Source of the DNA: JAAELZ01 sp965237485
GTDB taxonomy: Bacteria; Pseudomonadota; Gammaproteobacteria; Arenicellales; Poriferihabitantaceae
Reading direction: 5' to 3'
Length of the DNA: 48,793 bases
Assembly: GCA_965237485.1 (NCBI GenBank)
Contig: CBDEFQ010000001.1
Coordinates: 1-48,793, forward strand
Both the position numbers and the translations under genes were made by a program. Below are positions 17,034 through 26,521 of this stretch, in pieces (position 1 is the first letter of the stretch; each line of letters starts with the position of its first letter). The notes beneath the pieces are model-generated. The model searched no databases. It worked only from the letters and a program-made list of their open reading frames with translations, and had not been told where the DNA came from.

Positions 17034-17552
17034 ATATTGCTTATAAAATGTCCAGCTTGGCAACGGTTTATAATTCAGGTCAAGCTCTAATTGTGCGATG
17101 ATGCCTTTTGTTGTCATTGGCTTTACGAACACCTCAACCTCAGGATTATAGTAAAAAGGAATCACGCTGAGTAAAGTCCATCTAGCTAGCTTATTGATCT
17201 GCAACATACTCACCATCGCTTCAAAGCCTTTAGCTTGATCACCGTGCAATTGCTCATATAAGGTGCTAGCCAGAGCCTCCTTTTCGGTATCGTGTAATAC
17301 CTTAGCGAAATCCCTAAATTTTGGTTTTTCAAACATCGACACCATGGAGGACCGCGAAACCGTCGTAACCATCGCCGCAATAATTTGATCTAAGTTATAA
17401 AACTTGTCTTCAGCAAAACTTTCTTGGGTGAATGCAGTCAGTTTCGGAATATTATGTTTTTTGCCAATTTCAATCATCTCAGGGTTTTGAAATCCCCCAG
17501 GATATCTGCGCATAAACTGGTCTTCGGCAATTTTTAGATTTTGTAAATTCAT
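17034..17552 (-). pseudogene. Unknown protein, 5' part (split by IS4-a copy 1)
   Basis: Starts at ATG 17552, only 3 nt after the PhyH stop, so the two are translationally linked. Residues 1-173 (MNLQNLKIAEDQFMRRYPGG, ITVSRSS-like central part TTVSRSSMVSMFEKPKFRDF, then LARWTLLSVIPFYYNPEVEV). No signal peptide or membrane segment. I do not recognise the family. The partner PhyH and GNAT genes suggest a small biosynthetic or modification function, but that is guesswork. The present open frame ends in residues encoded by the IS4-a terminal repeat. Confidence 0.8.
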
Positions 17553-17555
17553 TTA

Positions 17556-18274
17556 CTAGTAGTTTGATAGGGGTTTGATAGGCGTTAGATCGCGGTGGTG
17601 CTTATAGTCTGGTCGCGTAGGCTTGGTATAGGCATTCGAAATGGGGTTAACCACGATAGAAAAAATAGCCCTATCCCAGGGCGACATATTATTGGGTGAG
17701 CCGTGCACCAGAGTGTCGTGAAAGATAAGCATAGTGCCTTTTTTACCGGTAGCAGACACAATGTCGCTTTGCGCGACTAGGTCAGTCACTCGTTGTTGGT
17801 CGCAAACCCACAGCGGATAACTGGTTGTTTGATCATCTAAACTTGCGCCATGTTCACCTAAACGATGTGAGCCCGGAATGAAATACAGTGGTCCATTAAA
17901 CTCGGAGACATCGTCTAAAAAAATATGCAAGTTAAGTGCTAGAGGTTGCTCAACCCCGTCTTCCTCTTTATGGGTGGCGTAATCATAATGCCATTGCCAC
18001 ACTTCCCCAGAAAACGCGGCTTTTACATTAACCTTTATTTGTTGTAAGTAAATCTCTTCTTGCAAAATTTGCAATGCAGGTAAGGCCAATCTAGGATCGC
18101 GAACAAGTTGCCCGAAAAATGAGTCTCGCAAATGCAGCCCCATTGCGGTACGCACTACATTTGCCCCCCGCTCAACTATATTCGCCTCATGCTTTTGCGA
18201 GAACAACTGAGGCATTCGGGCGTTAATTTGATCTACTTCTTCGCCCGTAAAGGTTTCTGGTAGAATCAAAAAAC
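17556..18274 (-). pseudogene. Phytanoyl-CoA dioxygenase family protein, main part (split by IS3-a copy 3)
   Basis: Fe(II)/2-oxoglutarate dioxygenase of the PhyH type. The double-stranded beta-helix shows the metal motif HYDYATHKEEDG (His-x-Asp) after VWQW, then NLHIFLDDVSEFNGPLYFIP and GSHRLGEHG. The distal His is in FHDTLVHGSPNNMSPW and the 2-oxoglutarate-binding Arg probably in DRAIFSIVVN. It would hydroxylate a small substrate using O2. The first 15 codons lie at 19903-19949. Repair gives MKLNSSQLSSLERDGFLILP and 253 residues (762 nt, exact frame). The apparent MCATTLTSGG start is IS sequence. Confidence 0.9.
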
Positions 18275-18334
18275 CCCCAGACGTCAGGGTAGTTGCACAC
18301 ATTTTAATTCACAAGGGGCGGCGGAGAAATACTC

Positions 18335-18826
18335 ATGCCGAAATATAGCGTAGAACGAAGAGAAGCTGTTTTATCTAAATTATTATCATCAAATAGTCAG
18401 TCCTTCGCAGAAATATCTAGAGAAGAAGGAATCAGTGTTCAAACCTTGTATGATTGGCGAAATAAAGCCAGACGATCAGGAGTTTTAATGCCTAATAGTG
18501 ATTCATCTAATCAGTGGGATTGCCAAACTAAGTTCACCGTAGTTCTTGAAACTGCTGCGATGAATGAACAAGAATTATCTGCGTATTGCCGAGAGAAAGG
18601 CCTATACCCTACTCAAATAACGCAATGGCGAGAAGCTTGTATTAATGGTGTTGATGAGGCTCTCATTAGCCCTAAAGTTGCGCGCGATGAAATACGTGCG
18701 TTAAAAAAAGACAAGAAGAAGCTAGAAACCCAGCTGCGCCGCAAAGATAAAGCCTTGGCTGAAACGGCCGCATTATTAGTATTACAAAAAAAGTTTCAGG
18801 CGCTTTGGGAGGACGAGGAAGTATGA
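18335..18826 (+). CDS. IS3-a copy 3 OrfA
   Basis: 163-residue HTH protein identical in layout to copy 2, from ATG 18335 behind GGCGGAGAAATACTC. It keeps the CAAAAAAAG slippage run at 18784-18793. Its TGA overlaps the orfB ATG (GTATGA). Intact. Confidence 0.93.
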   Translation: MPKYSVERREAVLSKLLSSNSQSFAEISREEGISVQTLYDWRNKARRSGVLMPNSDSSNQWDCQTKFTVVLETAAMNEQELSAYCREKGLYPTQITQWREACINGVDEALISPKVARDEIRALKKDKKKLETQLRRKDKALAETAALLVLQKKFQALWEDEEV

Positions 18827-19872
18827 TTACGACTCAGACGCGCATTAAAGTAATCAATGATGTTAATGAAGCAGTAGACGCAGGTTCAAAGCGTTCAAGT
18901 GCTTGTGAGTTGGTTGGCCTTGCCGAGTCTACGCTTAGACGTTGGAAGCCAAAAGGAGAAGATAGTATCCGCAGTGATCAACGTCCTTTGGTAGAAAAGC
19001 CAGTCCCTGGCAATAAACTAAGCGAGCAAGAGCAGCAACACATTTTATCGATATGTAATGAATCGGCATACCATCATTTGCCGCCGTCGCAAATAGTACC
19101 GCAGTTGGCTGACAAAGGTATTTATGTGGCCAGCGAGTCTAGCTTTTATCGAGTTCTCAAGGCGCATGGGCAATTGAAGCACCGCGGCCGCGCCAAACAA
19201 AAGCAGTCCCGAACACCCGATACTCATATAGCACTAAAACCTAATGCTGTGTGGATGTGGGATATCACCTATTTGGCGACGCGTACTATTGGCAAGCATT
19301 ATTACCTGTACATGGTAGAAGACCTTTACAGTCGCTATGGCGTTCACTGGGAAGTACATCCTGTTGAAAGCGGTGAATTAGGTGCGCAGTTGATGTCTCA
19401 GGCGGCTCTAAAAGTGGCCAGCTGCGATGGCATGCCCGTCTTACACAGTGATAATGGCAGCCCAATGAAATCGTTCACAATGAGAGCGAAGTTAGAAGCA
19501 TTAGGAATAAAGCCCTCTTACTCAAGGCCAAGAGTAAGCAATGACAACGCTTATATTGAATCCATGTTTAGAACGGTAAAGTATTGCCCTGCGTGGCCTT
19601 CTCAAGGCTTCGATAGCTTAGAGGCCGCCCGCCAATGGGTGGGTAAGTTTATGCAATGGTATAACGAAGAACATCGTCACAGTGCTATACGCTACGTTAC
19701 ACTTGGCCAGCGTTATCGCGGTGAAGATAGTGCCCTATTAGCAAAACGAGAAGTTGTTTATCAGGAAGCTAAAGCAGCAAAACCTAATCGGTGGTCTGGC
19801 CAAACCCGAAATTGGCGGCCTTGTGGTGCGGTTGCGCTGAACCCACAAAAAGAAGTATTATTGGCTGCGTAG
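18805..19872 (+). CDS. IS3-a copy 3 OrfB, DDE transposase
   Basis: 355 residues from TTG, or from ATG 18823. rve core with Asp (WDITYLATR), Asp (LHSDNGSPM) and Glu (AYIESMFRTVKY). It carries a copy-specific YVTLGQRY where the others have YVTPGQRY, in a conserved IS3 region (the P of the TPxxxY-type tail), which could weaken it. Frame intact and -1 relative to orfA. Confidence 0.92.
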   Translation: MGGRGSMITTQTRIKVINDVNEAVDAGSKRSSACELVGLAESTLRRWKPKGEDSIRSDQRPLVEKPVPGNKLSEQEQQHILSICNESAYHHLPPSQIVPQLADKGIYVASESSFYRVLKAHGQLKHRGRAKQKQSRTPDTHIALKPNAVWMWDITYLATRTIGKHYYLYMVEDLYSRYGVHWEVHPVESGELGAQLMSQAALKVASCDGMPVLHSDNGSPMKSFTMRAKLEALGIKPSYSRPRVSNDNAYIESMFRTVKYCPAWPSQGFDSLEAARQWVGKFMQWYNEEHRHSAIRYVTLGQRYRGEDSALLAKREVVYQEAKAAKPNRWSGQTRNWRPCGAVALNPQKEVLLAA

Positions 19873-19902
19873 GAAAATGTGCAACTACCCTGAAAATTGC
19901 CG

Positions 19903-19949
19903 AAACCATCACGCTCTAAACTACTTAGCTGACTTGAATTTAGTTTCAT
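19903..19949 (-). pseudogene. Phytanoyl-CoA dioxygenase family protein, 5' end
   Basis: ATG at 19947-19949 reads MKLNSSQLSSLERDG before IS3-a copy 3; the next codons are at 18270 and below. The start LERDGFLILP is typical of PhyH proteins. An upstream intergenic region of about 200 bp (19950-20162), shared with the divergent desaturase, should hold both promoters. Confidence 0.88.
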
Positions 19950-20162
19950 AAGAAAAAATGATTGCCCCTATAATGAGCAGGTTTAAATAATCTTACACTC
20001 AACTTTAGAGGGAATTGAGTCCGTTAGTATAAAGCACTAAACCTAGCCATTAGCTATGCTTTTAACAAGATTAAACAACGATCACAAAATTTTTGTAATT
20101 ACAATCTTTACGTTTTCCTTATTATCCGTAAACTAAATGTAGTTGATAAATATAGAATCACT

Positions 20163-21152
20163 ATGCAAAAACCTGATCTCATCTGGCTAAATGTCATTGT
20201 ATTTTCCCTTAGCACTTTAATTACGCTCGTGGCCGTACCCGTGTACGCTTTTGTGCATGGATTTGATGCTTGGCAAATTTTTGCACTAATCATAGGCATC
20301 GGAATTTGTGAAATGTCGATCACTGCCGGGTACCATCGTCTATGGACACACAAAGCTTATGAAGCGAACTGGCTGGTGCGTTGCGTATTTATGCTAGGTG
20401 GTACTTTTGCTACCCAAAACAGTATTCTACATTGGGCATCTGACCATCGGCGCCATCATCGTCATGTTGACGATGAGCAAGACGACCCCTACTCTGCCAA
20501 ACGCGGTTTTTGGTATTCGCACATCGGGTGGATGCTACGCGAATATAACAGTGAGCACGACAATCAATACACCAACTGCGAAGACTTGCGAAAAGACGCC
20601 ATCGTAATGTGGCAACACCGCTATTATATACCCTTAGTTTTAGGGCTAAATTTCGGTATACCGATTGCTGCTGGTCTTATCCACGGTGACCTCATCGGTA
20701 TGATATTACTGTTGGGCGTTGCACGTTTATTTATCTCTCACCACTTTACTTTCTTAATCAACTCATTAGCGCATATTTGGGGCAGCCAGCCTTATTCAGA
20801 TCTAAACAGCTCTAAGGACAATGGTTTAATTGCCATTTTAACCATGGGCGAGGGCTATCATAACTTTCATCATTCGTTTCAGCGTGACTACCGTAACGGC
20901 ATTCGCTGGTGGCATTTCGACCCAACGAAGTGGCTAATACGAGGCTTAGCATTTTTGGGTTTAACAAAAAAACTATATCGGGCGCCAGTCGAAAAAATTG
21001 AATCGTCTCGAGCACGTATGTTATTGGTTAAAACTTCACGAAAGCTCGAAGGTTTACCTCACGCCGATGTGCTGTTGCTGCGTCTTCAAGGCGAGTACGA
21101 CGCGCTAATACAAAAAGTTAACGCGTTCTCTAGAGCAAAAAACAATGGATAG
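20163..21152 (+). CDS. Acyl-CoA (delta-9) fatty acid desaturase
   Basis: 329 residues from ATG 20163. Membrane-bound di-iron desaturase with the three histidine boxes HRLWTH (58-63), HRRHH (95-99) and HNFHH (233-237), and hydrophobic pairs at about 8-55 and 152-195. It introduces a cis double bond into saturated acyl chains at the inner membrane, using O2 and an electron donor, in membrane fluidity control. Length and spacing fit bacterial DesC/SCD1-like enzymes. Divergent from the PhyH gene. It lies inside the segment inverted by IS1380-a but is itself undamaged; all box residues present. Confidence 0.93.
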   Translation: MQKPDLIWLNVIVFSLSTLITLVAVPVYAFVHGFDAWQIFALIIGIGICEMSITAGYHRLWTHKAYEANWLVRCVFMLGGTFATQNSILHWASDHRRHHRHVDDEQDDPYSAKRGFWYSHIGWMLREYNSEHDNQYTNCEDLRKDAIVMWQHRYYIPLVLGLNFGIPIAAGLIHGDLIGMILLLGVARLFISHHFTFLINSLAHIWGSQPYSDLNSSKDNGLIAILTMGEGYHNFHHSFQRDYRNGIRWWHFDPTKWLIRGLAFLGLTKKLYRAPVEKIESSRARMLLVKTSRKLEGLPHADVLLLRLQGEYDALIQKVNAFSRAKNNG

Positions 21153-21172
21153 AAGCCAACAAAACGTCGGTA

Positions 21173-21280
21173 ATGGAAAACTACGATTTACAAACGCTAA
21201 AGGCCAAAGTTAAAGAGCTTAAATCTAACTTTATTCAGCAAAAGAAAGATTGGTTGACCTTAAACGCCCGCATCGCCTAA
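21173..21280 (+). CDS. Possible small protein after the desaturase
   Basis: A 35-codon frame (MENYDLQTLKAKVKELKSNF, ending LNARIA) starting 20 nt after the desaturase stop and ending convergently 7 nt from the cupredoxin 3' end. It is amphipathic and Lys-rich, probably helical or coiled coil. No clear SD and no family recognised. It could be a genuine small protein or chance; kept because the frame is also open upstream through the desaturase stop region. Confidence 0.3.
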   Translation: MENYDLQTLKAKVKELKSNFIQQKKDWLTLNARIA

Positions 21281-21287
21281 TAGCGCT

Positions 21288-21650
21288 TTACTGCGCAGCT
21301 TCCAACACAATTTGAGCGACCATCACTGGGTGGTATTCGCAAAAATACGCTGTGGTCATACCCGCAGTAACGGTAAGAATTGCGCTTGCATCAGGTGCAA
21401 TCAACCCGGTATCCCAGGATCGGTCTTTCGCCGTGGCTGTATGGGGAACGATATCGTTATTGACCCACACAATTCGATCACCCACTCGTACAGCGAGCAT
21501 TTCGATAGAGAATGTAAAGTCGCTGATTTCAACCCCATGCAGTAGAGAACCTTCATTTTGCGTTGCATAGCTAGTTCCACAAGGTAAAGTGGTAACTGCA
21601 CTTGCAGCTACCAATCTCATTACCGTTCGACGATCTATTAGGTATTTCAT
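21288..21650 (-). CDS. Cupredoxin-like (type 1 copper) periplasmic protein
   Basis: 120 residues. An N-terminal signal (DRRTVMRLVAASAVTTLPCG) with a twin Arg but not a perfect Tat motif, then one cupredoxin domain. Type 1 copper ligands are all present and correctly spaced: His70 (IVPHTATAKD), Cys104, His107 and Met110 (YFCEYHPVMVAQIVLE). This resembles amicyanin/plastocyanin-type domains, soluble periplasmic electron carriers or copper-binding proteins. Its ATG overlaps the TGA of the displaced DUF4142 tail (ATGA at 21647-21650), so it was the second gene of that operon. The IS1380-a end 38 bp upstream now separates it from its promoter. Confidence 0.9.
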   Translation of the reverse strand: MKYLIDRRTVMRLVAASAVTTLPCGTSYATQNEGSLLHGVEISDFTFSIEMLAVRVGDRIVWVNNDIVPHTATAKDRSWDTGLIAPDASAILTVTAGMTTAYFCEYHPVMVAQIVLEAAQ

Positions 21651-21687
21651 TGTAGGCTTTTTACCATCATAGCTGCATGTCCTTCAT
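21647..21687 (-). pseudogene. DUF4142 protein, 3' end (partner of 10559-11006)
   Basis: Reads ATGAA then GHAAMMVKSLQ and TGA. The ATGAA is the TSD of IS1380-a. Joined to the frame at 11006 it restores FKAHEGHAAMMVKSLQ, a normal DUF4142 ending (...AHxxHAxxL). This pairing is the key evidence for the inversion. Confidence 0.85.
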
Positions 21688-23393
21688 CCTAAAAAACGCA
21701 GTTAAAGCCTCTCCAATGAGGCCAACATAAACAACCCTTCCATCGTCGCTACTGCCTCCGAGACACTTTAGCCAAGTAAACAGCGGTCATCTGGCGGTTG
21801 AAGAATCGTTCCACCAAGATATTTCTTCATCGCCTCGCTTAGAATGCGGCACCAAACTTGCGCCACGCTCAACTGCGGCGCAATCGCCTTCAATGAATTA
21901 AAGACGTGTTGTATTTGGTCAAACGTGTCGCGAATTAAGTCGGCCTTGGCGTGCGTGCTAGTAATCGTCATAGTCTTTTTCCGCCCCGATTCAGTAACGC
22001 GCCCCACCGAACTCAGTAATAGCGGTCGACGGGTAATCGCTTCCATCTGTTTGTCTGGGTTAGCCAGCCTAGTGAATATATTCCACCCGTTATAAATCAA
22101 GGCAATGATCCGCGCTATAAAGCGACAGGGCTTGATATCGGCGGTAGTAAACCCGCCCCAACCCCAATGGTTCTTGATTTCATCAAAATTGTTTTCGCAG
22201 TCGGCTCGATCTCGATAATGTTGGACGATGCTAATCACCTCATCGTCTAATGAGGTGACCAGAACAGCGTATTCAAACGCGCGAATATCATCCGCTTCTT
22301 GCAAAAAACCAAAGCTCTGCTGGCCTTGACTTTTCTCTTCCAATACCAGCAGCGCGTCCTTTGCTAAACGACGACGAACGATTACCACGCGCCGATGATC
22401 GTTCCACGCAGCCAACTTCAAACAACTTTCTTTGGCTTCCCAGCCATCGATAACATAATCCCAGCCCGACACGCTATGCTGCTGCTGTATCAGTTGCTTA
22501 ACGTACTTAGACTTCCTTAGCTTAAACAAGTAATTGACGCCTCTTTGTTCTGCAGCGCTCATCACATCCTGGGTATCCCAGTCACAATCGCCTCGAATAA
22601 AGTGCGGCCAAGATGAACGTGGCAATCGATCCAACAGCTCCCATAGACCCGGCGAAGAATGACTAGCAGCTACCTCAGTGCCAGACTTGACCTCAACATC
22701 CAATACAAGACGAAGATTGGCAATCATATAGGTGTGATACGTGTGCGAGGGCCGGCCAGGTTTGTGTGGATTATAGCCAACCTTGGCACCTTCTTGATGA
22801 CCGTATAGCGGTTTAACCGTTACGTCACAATCCAATATCCATGGCTGTGTGAGCTAGGGCTCGTAGCAACGCTGCAAATGAGTTTGTAGCCAGGCTATAC
22901 CTTGTTCCTCATCCATCTTCTTCAGCGCACGGCGCGCCGAATCGTCGCTAACCGCTTTGATCATTCCAAGCATTTTGGTGTTGATACGATCGCCCATTAA
23001 GCTGGCCATGTGTGCGTAGCGATTGTGACCCGAGAGAACAGACAACAAAAATGAGCCCAACACATTGATCTTCTCAGGTGCGTTATTGCTTCGATATTCC
23101 AATGGGCAACTGCTCACCCATGGCTTAAACAGACCACCAAGTTTTAAATATTGAATGAAAAAAGGCAACGGTCCTATGGGCGTTACTGCCGCTGACGGAT
23201 CCCATTCAACGTGAATTTTTCCATCGAACGTTTCAGTCGATAATAAGGTGGAAACAGCGTTTGAAACCTCCGGTTTTAGCGCACCCTCTGGGTGAAAGGA
23301 TTTATCTTTGGCGACCATGGTGTTTCTCCTTTTAATTCAATTGATTGCAACGATAATACATCCGTTAGTGGAGGTTCAACTGATTTTTCTAGG
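21688..23393 (-). mobile_element. IS1380-a copy 2
   Basis: 1706 bp uninterrupted, CCTAAAAAACGCAG to ...GATTTTTCTAGG. Flanks TTCAT (21683-21687) and ATGAA (23394-23398) are inverted with respect to each other and complementary to those of copy 1. Confidence 0.95.
21768..23318 (-). pseudogene. IS1380-a copy 2 transposase with amber stop
   Basis: Same protein as copy 1, uninterrupted by other elements, but the codon after RCYEP is TAG (complement at about 22855-22857), where copy 1 has TTG (Leu in EPLLTQPW). The frame continues normally after the stop through the DDE motifs (LDCDVTVKPLYG, RGDCDWDTQ, DRADCENNFDEIKN). A point mutation; the upstream 154 residues and the downstream 355 would be separate peptides. 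Confidence 0.9.
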
Positions 23394-24301
23394 ATGAACC
23401 GAGTGCGAGCTAAACCATAATGCTGCTTGTAAGTCGCAAAGAGCCGTTCGCCACCTGCTCGCGTTACCGCAATAACTGCATTACGGGTACGGTCTGCATC
23501 TGACAACGGATTACCTCGATAGCCCTTGCGTTGAACCTGATCATCAATTCCAAGTTGCTCCAGTTTATCTCGCGTCTCCTCAGAACTATACGCCGCATCA
23601 GCATATAGGGCAGTCTCATCGCCCAACAGCAATTCATCGCGCAGTTGGCTGTCATGAACATGCCCTGGCGTCACATTCTGGCGCTGAACAAACCCATCCT
23701 CATCAACTCCCGTATGCACTGAGTAGCCATAGGTAGACTTCTTTCGACCTCGGCTGTCATTTTTGACATGCCAGCTCGCTTCAGGGTCTCGCTTAGGCGT
23801 CCCGTCTTTGCCGTTACCATTTCCAGAACGAGCCGCTTCTATAGGTGTTGCATCTATAATGTTGATGCGCCCCTTGCTCATAATAATGTTCTTCGCTTCA
23901 AGTTGACGATTGATCTCACCTAGCAAGCGATCCCACAGTTCGTGCTCCATTAACTGGTTACGAAAGCGCCCAAGGGTCGAAGCTTCAGGTACATCGCCGC
24001 CTAACTCAAAGCGGCAAAACTTACGAAACAATAAATCTCTAAATAAGCACTGTGCTAACTCCCTATCCGACAGTTCATACCAAATTCCCAGCATCAAGCT
24101 GCGGAACAAACTAAGTAATGGATAACTAGGGCGGCCAGTAGTGCCAGCATAAATAGATGAAAGCAGTGTCTCTATTTCGCTCCAATCTAATAGCACTTCT
24201 GTATCATCAAGACTATGCAGAATTGGATGATCCAAATCTGATCTTGATACTAATAAATCTCGTTGGGTGGCGAATGGTTTTTGCATGCCTAATTTTAACA
24301 A
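23394..24301 (-). pseudogene. IS5-a copy 2 transposase, N-terminal 300 residues
   Basis: Starts MLKLGMQKPFATQRDLL at ATG 24301 and keeps IIDATPIEAARSG, LYADAAYSSEE and RAGGERLFATYKQHYGLA. At GLARTRF the frame enters the end of IS1380-a, and the following residues (ILEKSVEPPLT...) are not transposase. The last 40 codons are at 13894-14013. Confidence 0.9.
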
Positions 24302-24337
24302 ATTATGTAGATACTCGATGAGTTATGCTGCACTCTC
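23394..24337 (-). mobile_element. IS5-a copy 2, main part
   Basis: From the IS1380-a insertion point (TSD ATGAA) to the terminal repeat ...GTTATGCTGCACTCTC at 24337, followed by the TSD CTCTT (24338-24342). Together with 13894-14157, minus one TSD, it gives 1203 bp, equal to copy 1. 24338-24449 is then old intergenic DNA, formerly the promoter region of the exported-protein gene now at 14171. Confidence 0.93.
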
Positions 24338-24449
24338 CTCTTGTTAATTAAGTGTGCGCGCATTGTGCCCCACGAATCTGAATGATTGCTTAACTTAAAC
24401 CAGAAGCACTATTTATATTCAATAATATCAATATGTTAACAACTGTTAA

Positions 24450-26358
24450 AGGTAACTTCTCAATAACCCGTGGCAGGTAAAATAAAACAAAATATTTCTT
24501 GACAGGGTTTTACGCTAAAAGGAAGGTAATTCAACGTGGTCGAGTGACTCGATTTAGGTTGAGTTCCAGGGTGGTTGTAGGCCCCTTTACGCTAATAACA
24601 AAGATCGCTTAAGGACGTTCAGGGGTGTCTTCTTAACGTTCGTTGTGGCGCAGTTGAGAAGGCAAAATTGGACTTTCAAAACCGATGGTACACTAAGGTC
24701 TATCCAGTTAACGGACGTTTAAGACCTCGAGTAAGCTACCCTCTATTCCCGACATTCCTGAACAAGAACAAACCCCCGCAGTAAAAATGTTGCGGGTGCT
24801 AGTGGAGCAGCTGTTGGTGCGAGTTCAGCAACAGGACGAAGAAATAGCATTGCTTAAAGATGGAATCAATATCCTTAAGGGGCAGAAGAGGCGGCCTACT
24901 TTTAAGGGCGGTAATATGGATAAGAAAACAGAGCCAAAACGTTCATCTTCTAGCGACAAACCTAAGCAGCGAGCTGGGTCGAACAAGGCAAAGAAAACAC
25001 CAAGGCTGTCAATTGACCTAAATCTGGTTATTGAACCAGCGAAGTCCGTGCCCGAAGGTTCTCGCTTTAAAGGCTATCGGGATTTTGTAGTGCAAGATTT
25101 GCTTATCAAGGTTCATACCACCCGCTATCGTTTAGCGCATTGGGTAACGCCAGACAATAAAAAGCTCAAAGGCCAGTTACCGACATCCGTGGCAGGGCGA
25201 CATTATGGGCCTCGTCTGGTCAGTTATATTCTCTATCAATATCATCATTGTCAAACCACGCAACCACTCTTGTTGGAACAGTTGCGAGAGTGGGGAATTG
25301 ATATTTCTTCGGGACAAATTAACCCAATACTGATCAGCGCTAAAGAGCCCTTTCATGCTGAGAAAGAGGCGTTACTAAGCGTTGCTCTGAGCGCATCGTC
25401 TTACGTGACCGTGGACGATAGTGGTGCTCGCCATCAGGGCAAAAATGGCTATGTAACGCACATTGGTAATGACTTGTTTGCGTGGTTTAAAAGCACTCAA
25501 TCAAAAAGTCGAATTAACTTCCTACCGCTATTAAGGGCTGGCAATACGGATTATCGTTTGAGTCAAAATGCGTTGAATTATAGGCAACAACATGGATTGC
25601 CAAAGCAAGCCTTAGCCGCTGTAACTGAGCACCGGGAACGCCGTATTGCCAACGAGGATGACTGGCTTGAAATGCTCGATAGCCTGTTGATCATTAAGGC
25701 ACGTCACCGACGTATCACCACCGAAGGGGCATTACTTGGTAGTATTTTGCATCATGGTCTGTGTGATGACATCGTTGTCGTCAGTGATGATGCAGGGCAA
25801 TTTAACATTTTGGCTCATGCCTTGTGTTGGATACACACCGAGCGCTTAATCCATAAGTTGATACCGCTGAACGAGGGACACCGGCAGGGCATGGCTAAAA
25901 TACGCGACCAAGTCTGGTGCTTTTATCGGGCGTTAAAGAGTATAAAACCCAGCCTTGCGAGAACCAACGTAAAATACTTGAGCAGCGTTTCGATGAAATC
26001 TTCACTCAACAGACATGCTACCAAACATTAAATCAGACGCTCAAACGAATCCATGCGAATAAAGCAGAATGACTGTTGGTGCTAGATCGACCAGATATTC
26101 CGTTACACACCAATGGCAGTGAAACAGACATTCGCGATTACGTGAAAAAACGAAAAGTGAGTGGCTCCACCCGCAGCGATGCTGGCCAGCAGTGTCGGGA
26201 CACGTTTGCCAGTTTGAAAAAGACCTGCCGAAAACTGGATATATCGTTCTGGCACTACCTGACCCATCGACTTGGTATCGGTGAGCAACATATTGATCCT
26301 CTGCCAGATATCATTATGGAACGCGCCAGCTTTGCCACGGGTTATTGAGAAGTTACCT
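24450..26358 (+). mobile_element. IS66-like element
   Basis: 1909 bp. Terminal repeats of about 26 bp begin AGGTAACTTCTCAATAACCC at both ends. TSD GTTAA at 24445-24449 and 26359-26363. A single transposase gene, with no TnpA/TnpB accessory genes. IS66 elements normally make 8-bp duplications, so the 5-bp TSD sets this apart. Confidence 0.85.
24787..26348 (+). pseudogene. IS66-like transposase (TnpC type), decayed
   Basis: Coiled N-terminus (LLVRVQQQDEEIALLKDGIN), a basic linker, then the DDE_Tnp_IS66 domain: YVTVDDSGARHQGKNGYVTH (first acidic site), DIVVVSDDAGQFN with LCWIHTERLIHKL, and PLHTNGSETDIRDYVKKRKV with GSTRSDAG (Glu region). Around 25950 one base is lost. The correct frame continues CENQRKILEQRFDEIF... 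then hits TGA just before LLVLDRPDIPLHTNGSE. At least two lesions, so inactive. Confidence 0.85.
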
Positions 26359-26363
26359 GTTAA

Positions 26364-26521
26364 ATAATGGTAATGAATCCTTTATTGAATATTGAGCGTA
26401 TAGTTGACTAAACTTAAGCAGGCTTAATTAAGCATCTTCAAGGTGAATCATATTATGCCAACGTAGTATTTATTATTCCTTTATCTACATTATTTAAATT
26501 CGGTCTAAAATGAGAATTCCC
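26364..26521. other. AT-rich intergenic region upstream of the DUF411 gene
   Basis: Very AT-rich 5' region of the DUF411 gene. No operator or terminator is clear. ATG 26510 is in frame, but ATG 26522 begins directly with a good signal peptide (MKRLYLIWFF) and is preferred. Confidence 0.4.

Larger units (their letters stand above)
18275..19902 (+). mobile_element. IS3-a copy 3
   Basis: 1628 bp, CCCCAGACGTCAGGG to CCCTGAAAATTGCCG. TSD AAAC at 18271-18274 and 19903-19906. It sits in codons 15-16 of the PhyH gene, in opposite orientation to the gene. Confidence 0.97.

Noticed and set aside
18275..18302. MCATTLTSGG as the native start of the PhyH protein
   Set aside because: Encoded by the IS3-a terminal repeat; the true start is at 19949 on the other side of the element.
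23276..23393. Extension of the IS5-a copy 2 transposase into ILEKSVEPPLTDVLSLQ
   Set aside because: It is read-through into IS1380-a; the real C-terminus lies at 13894-14013.
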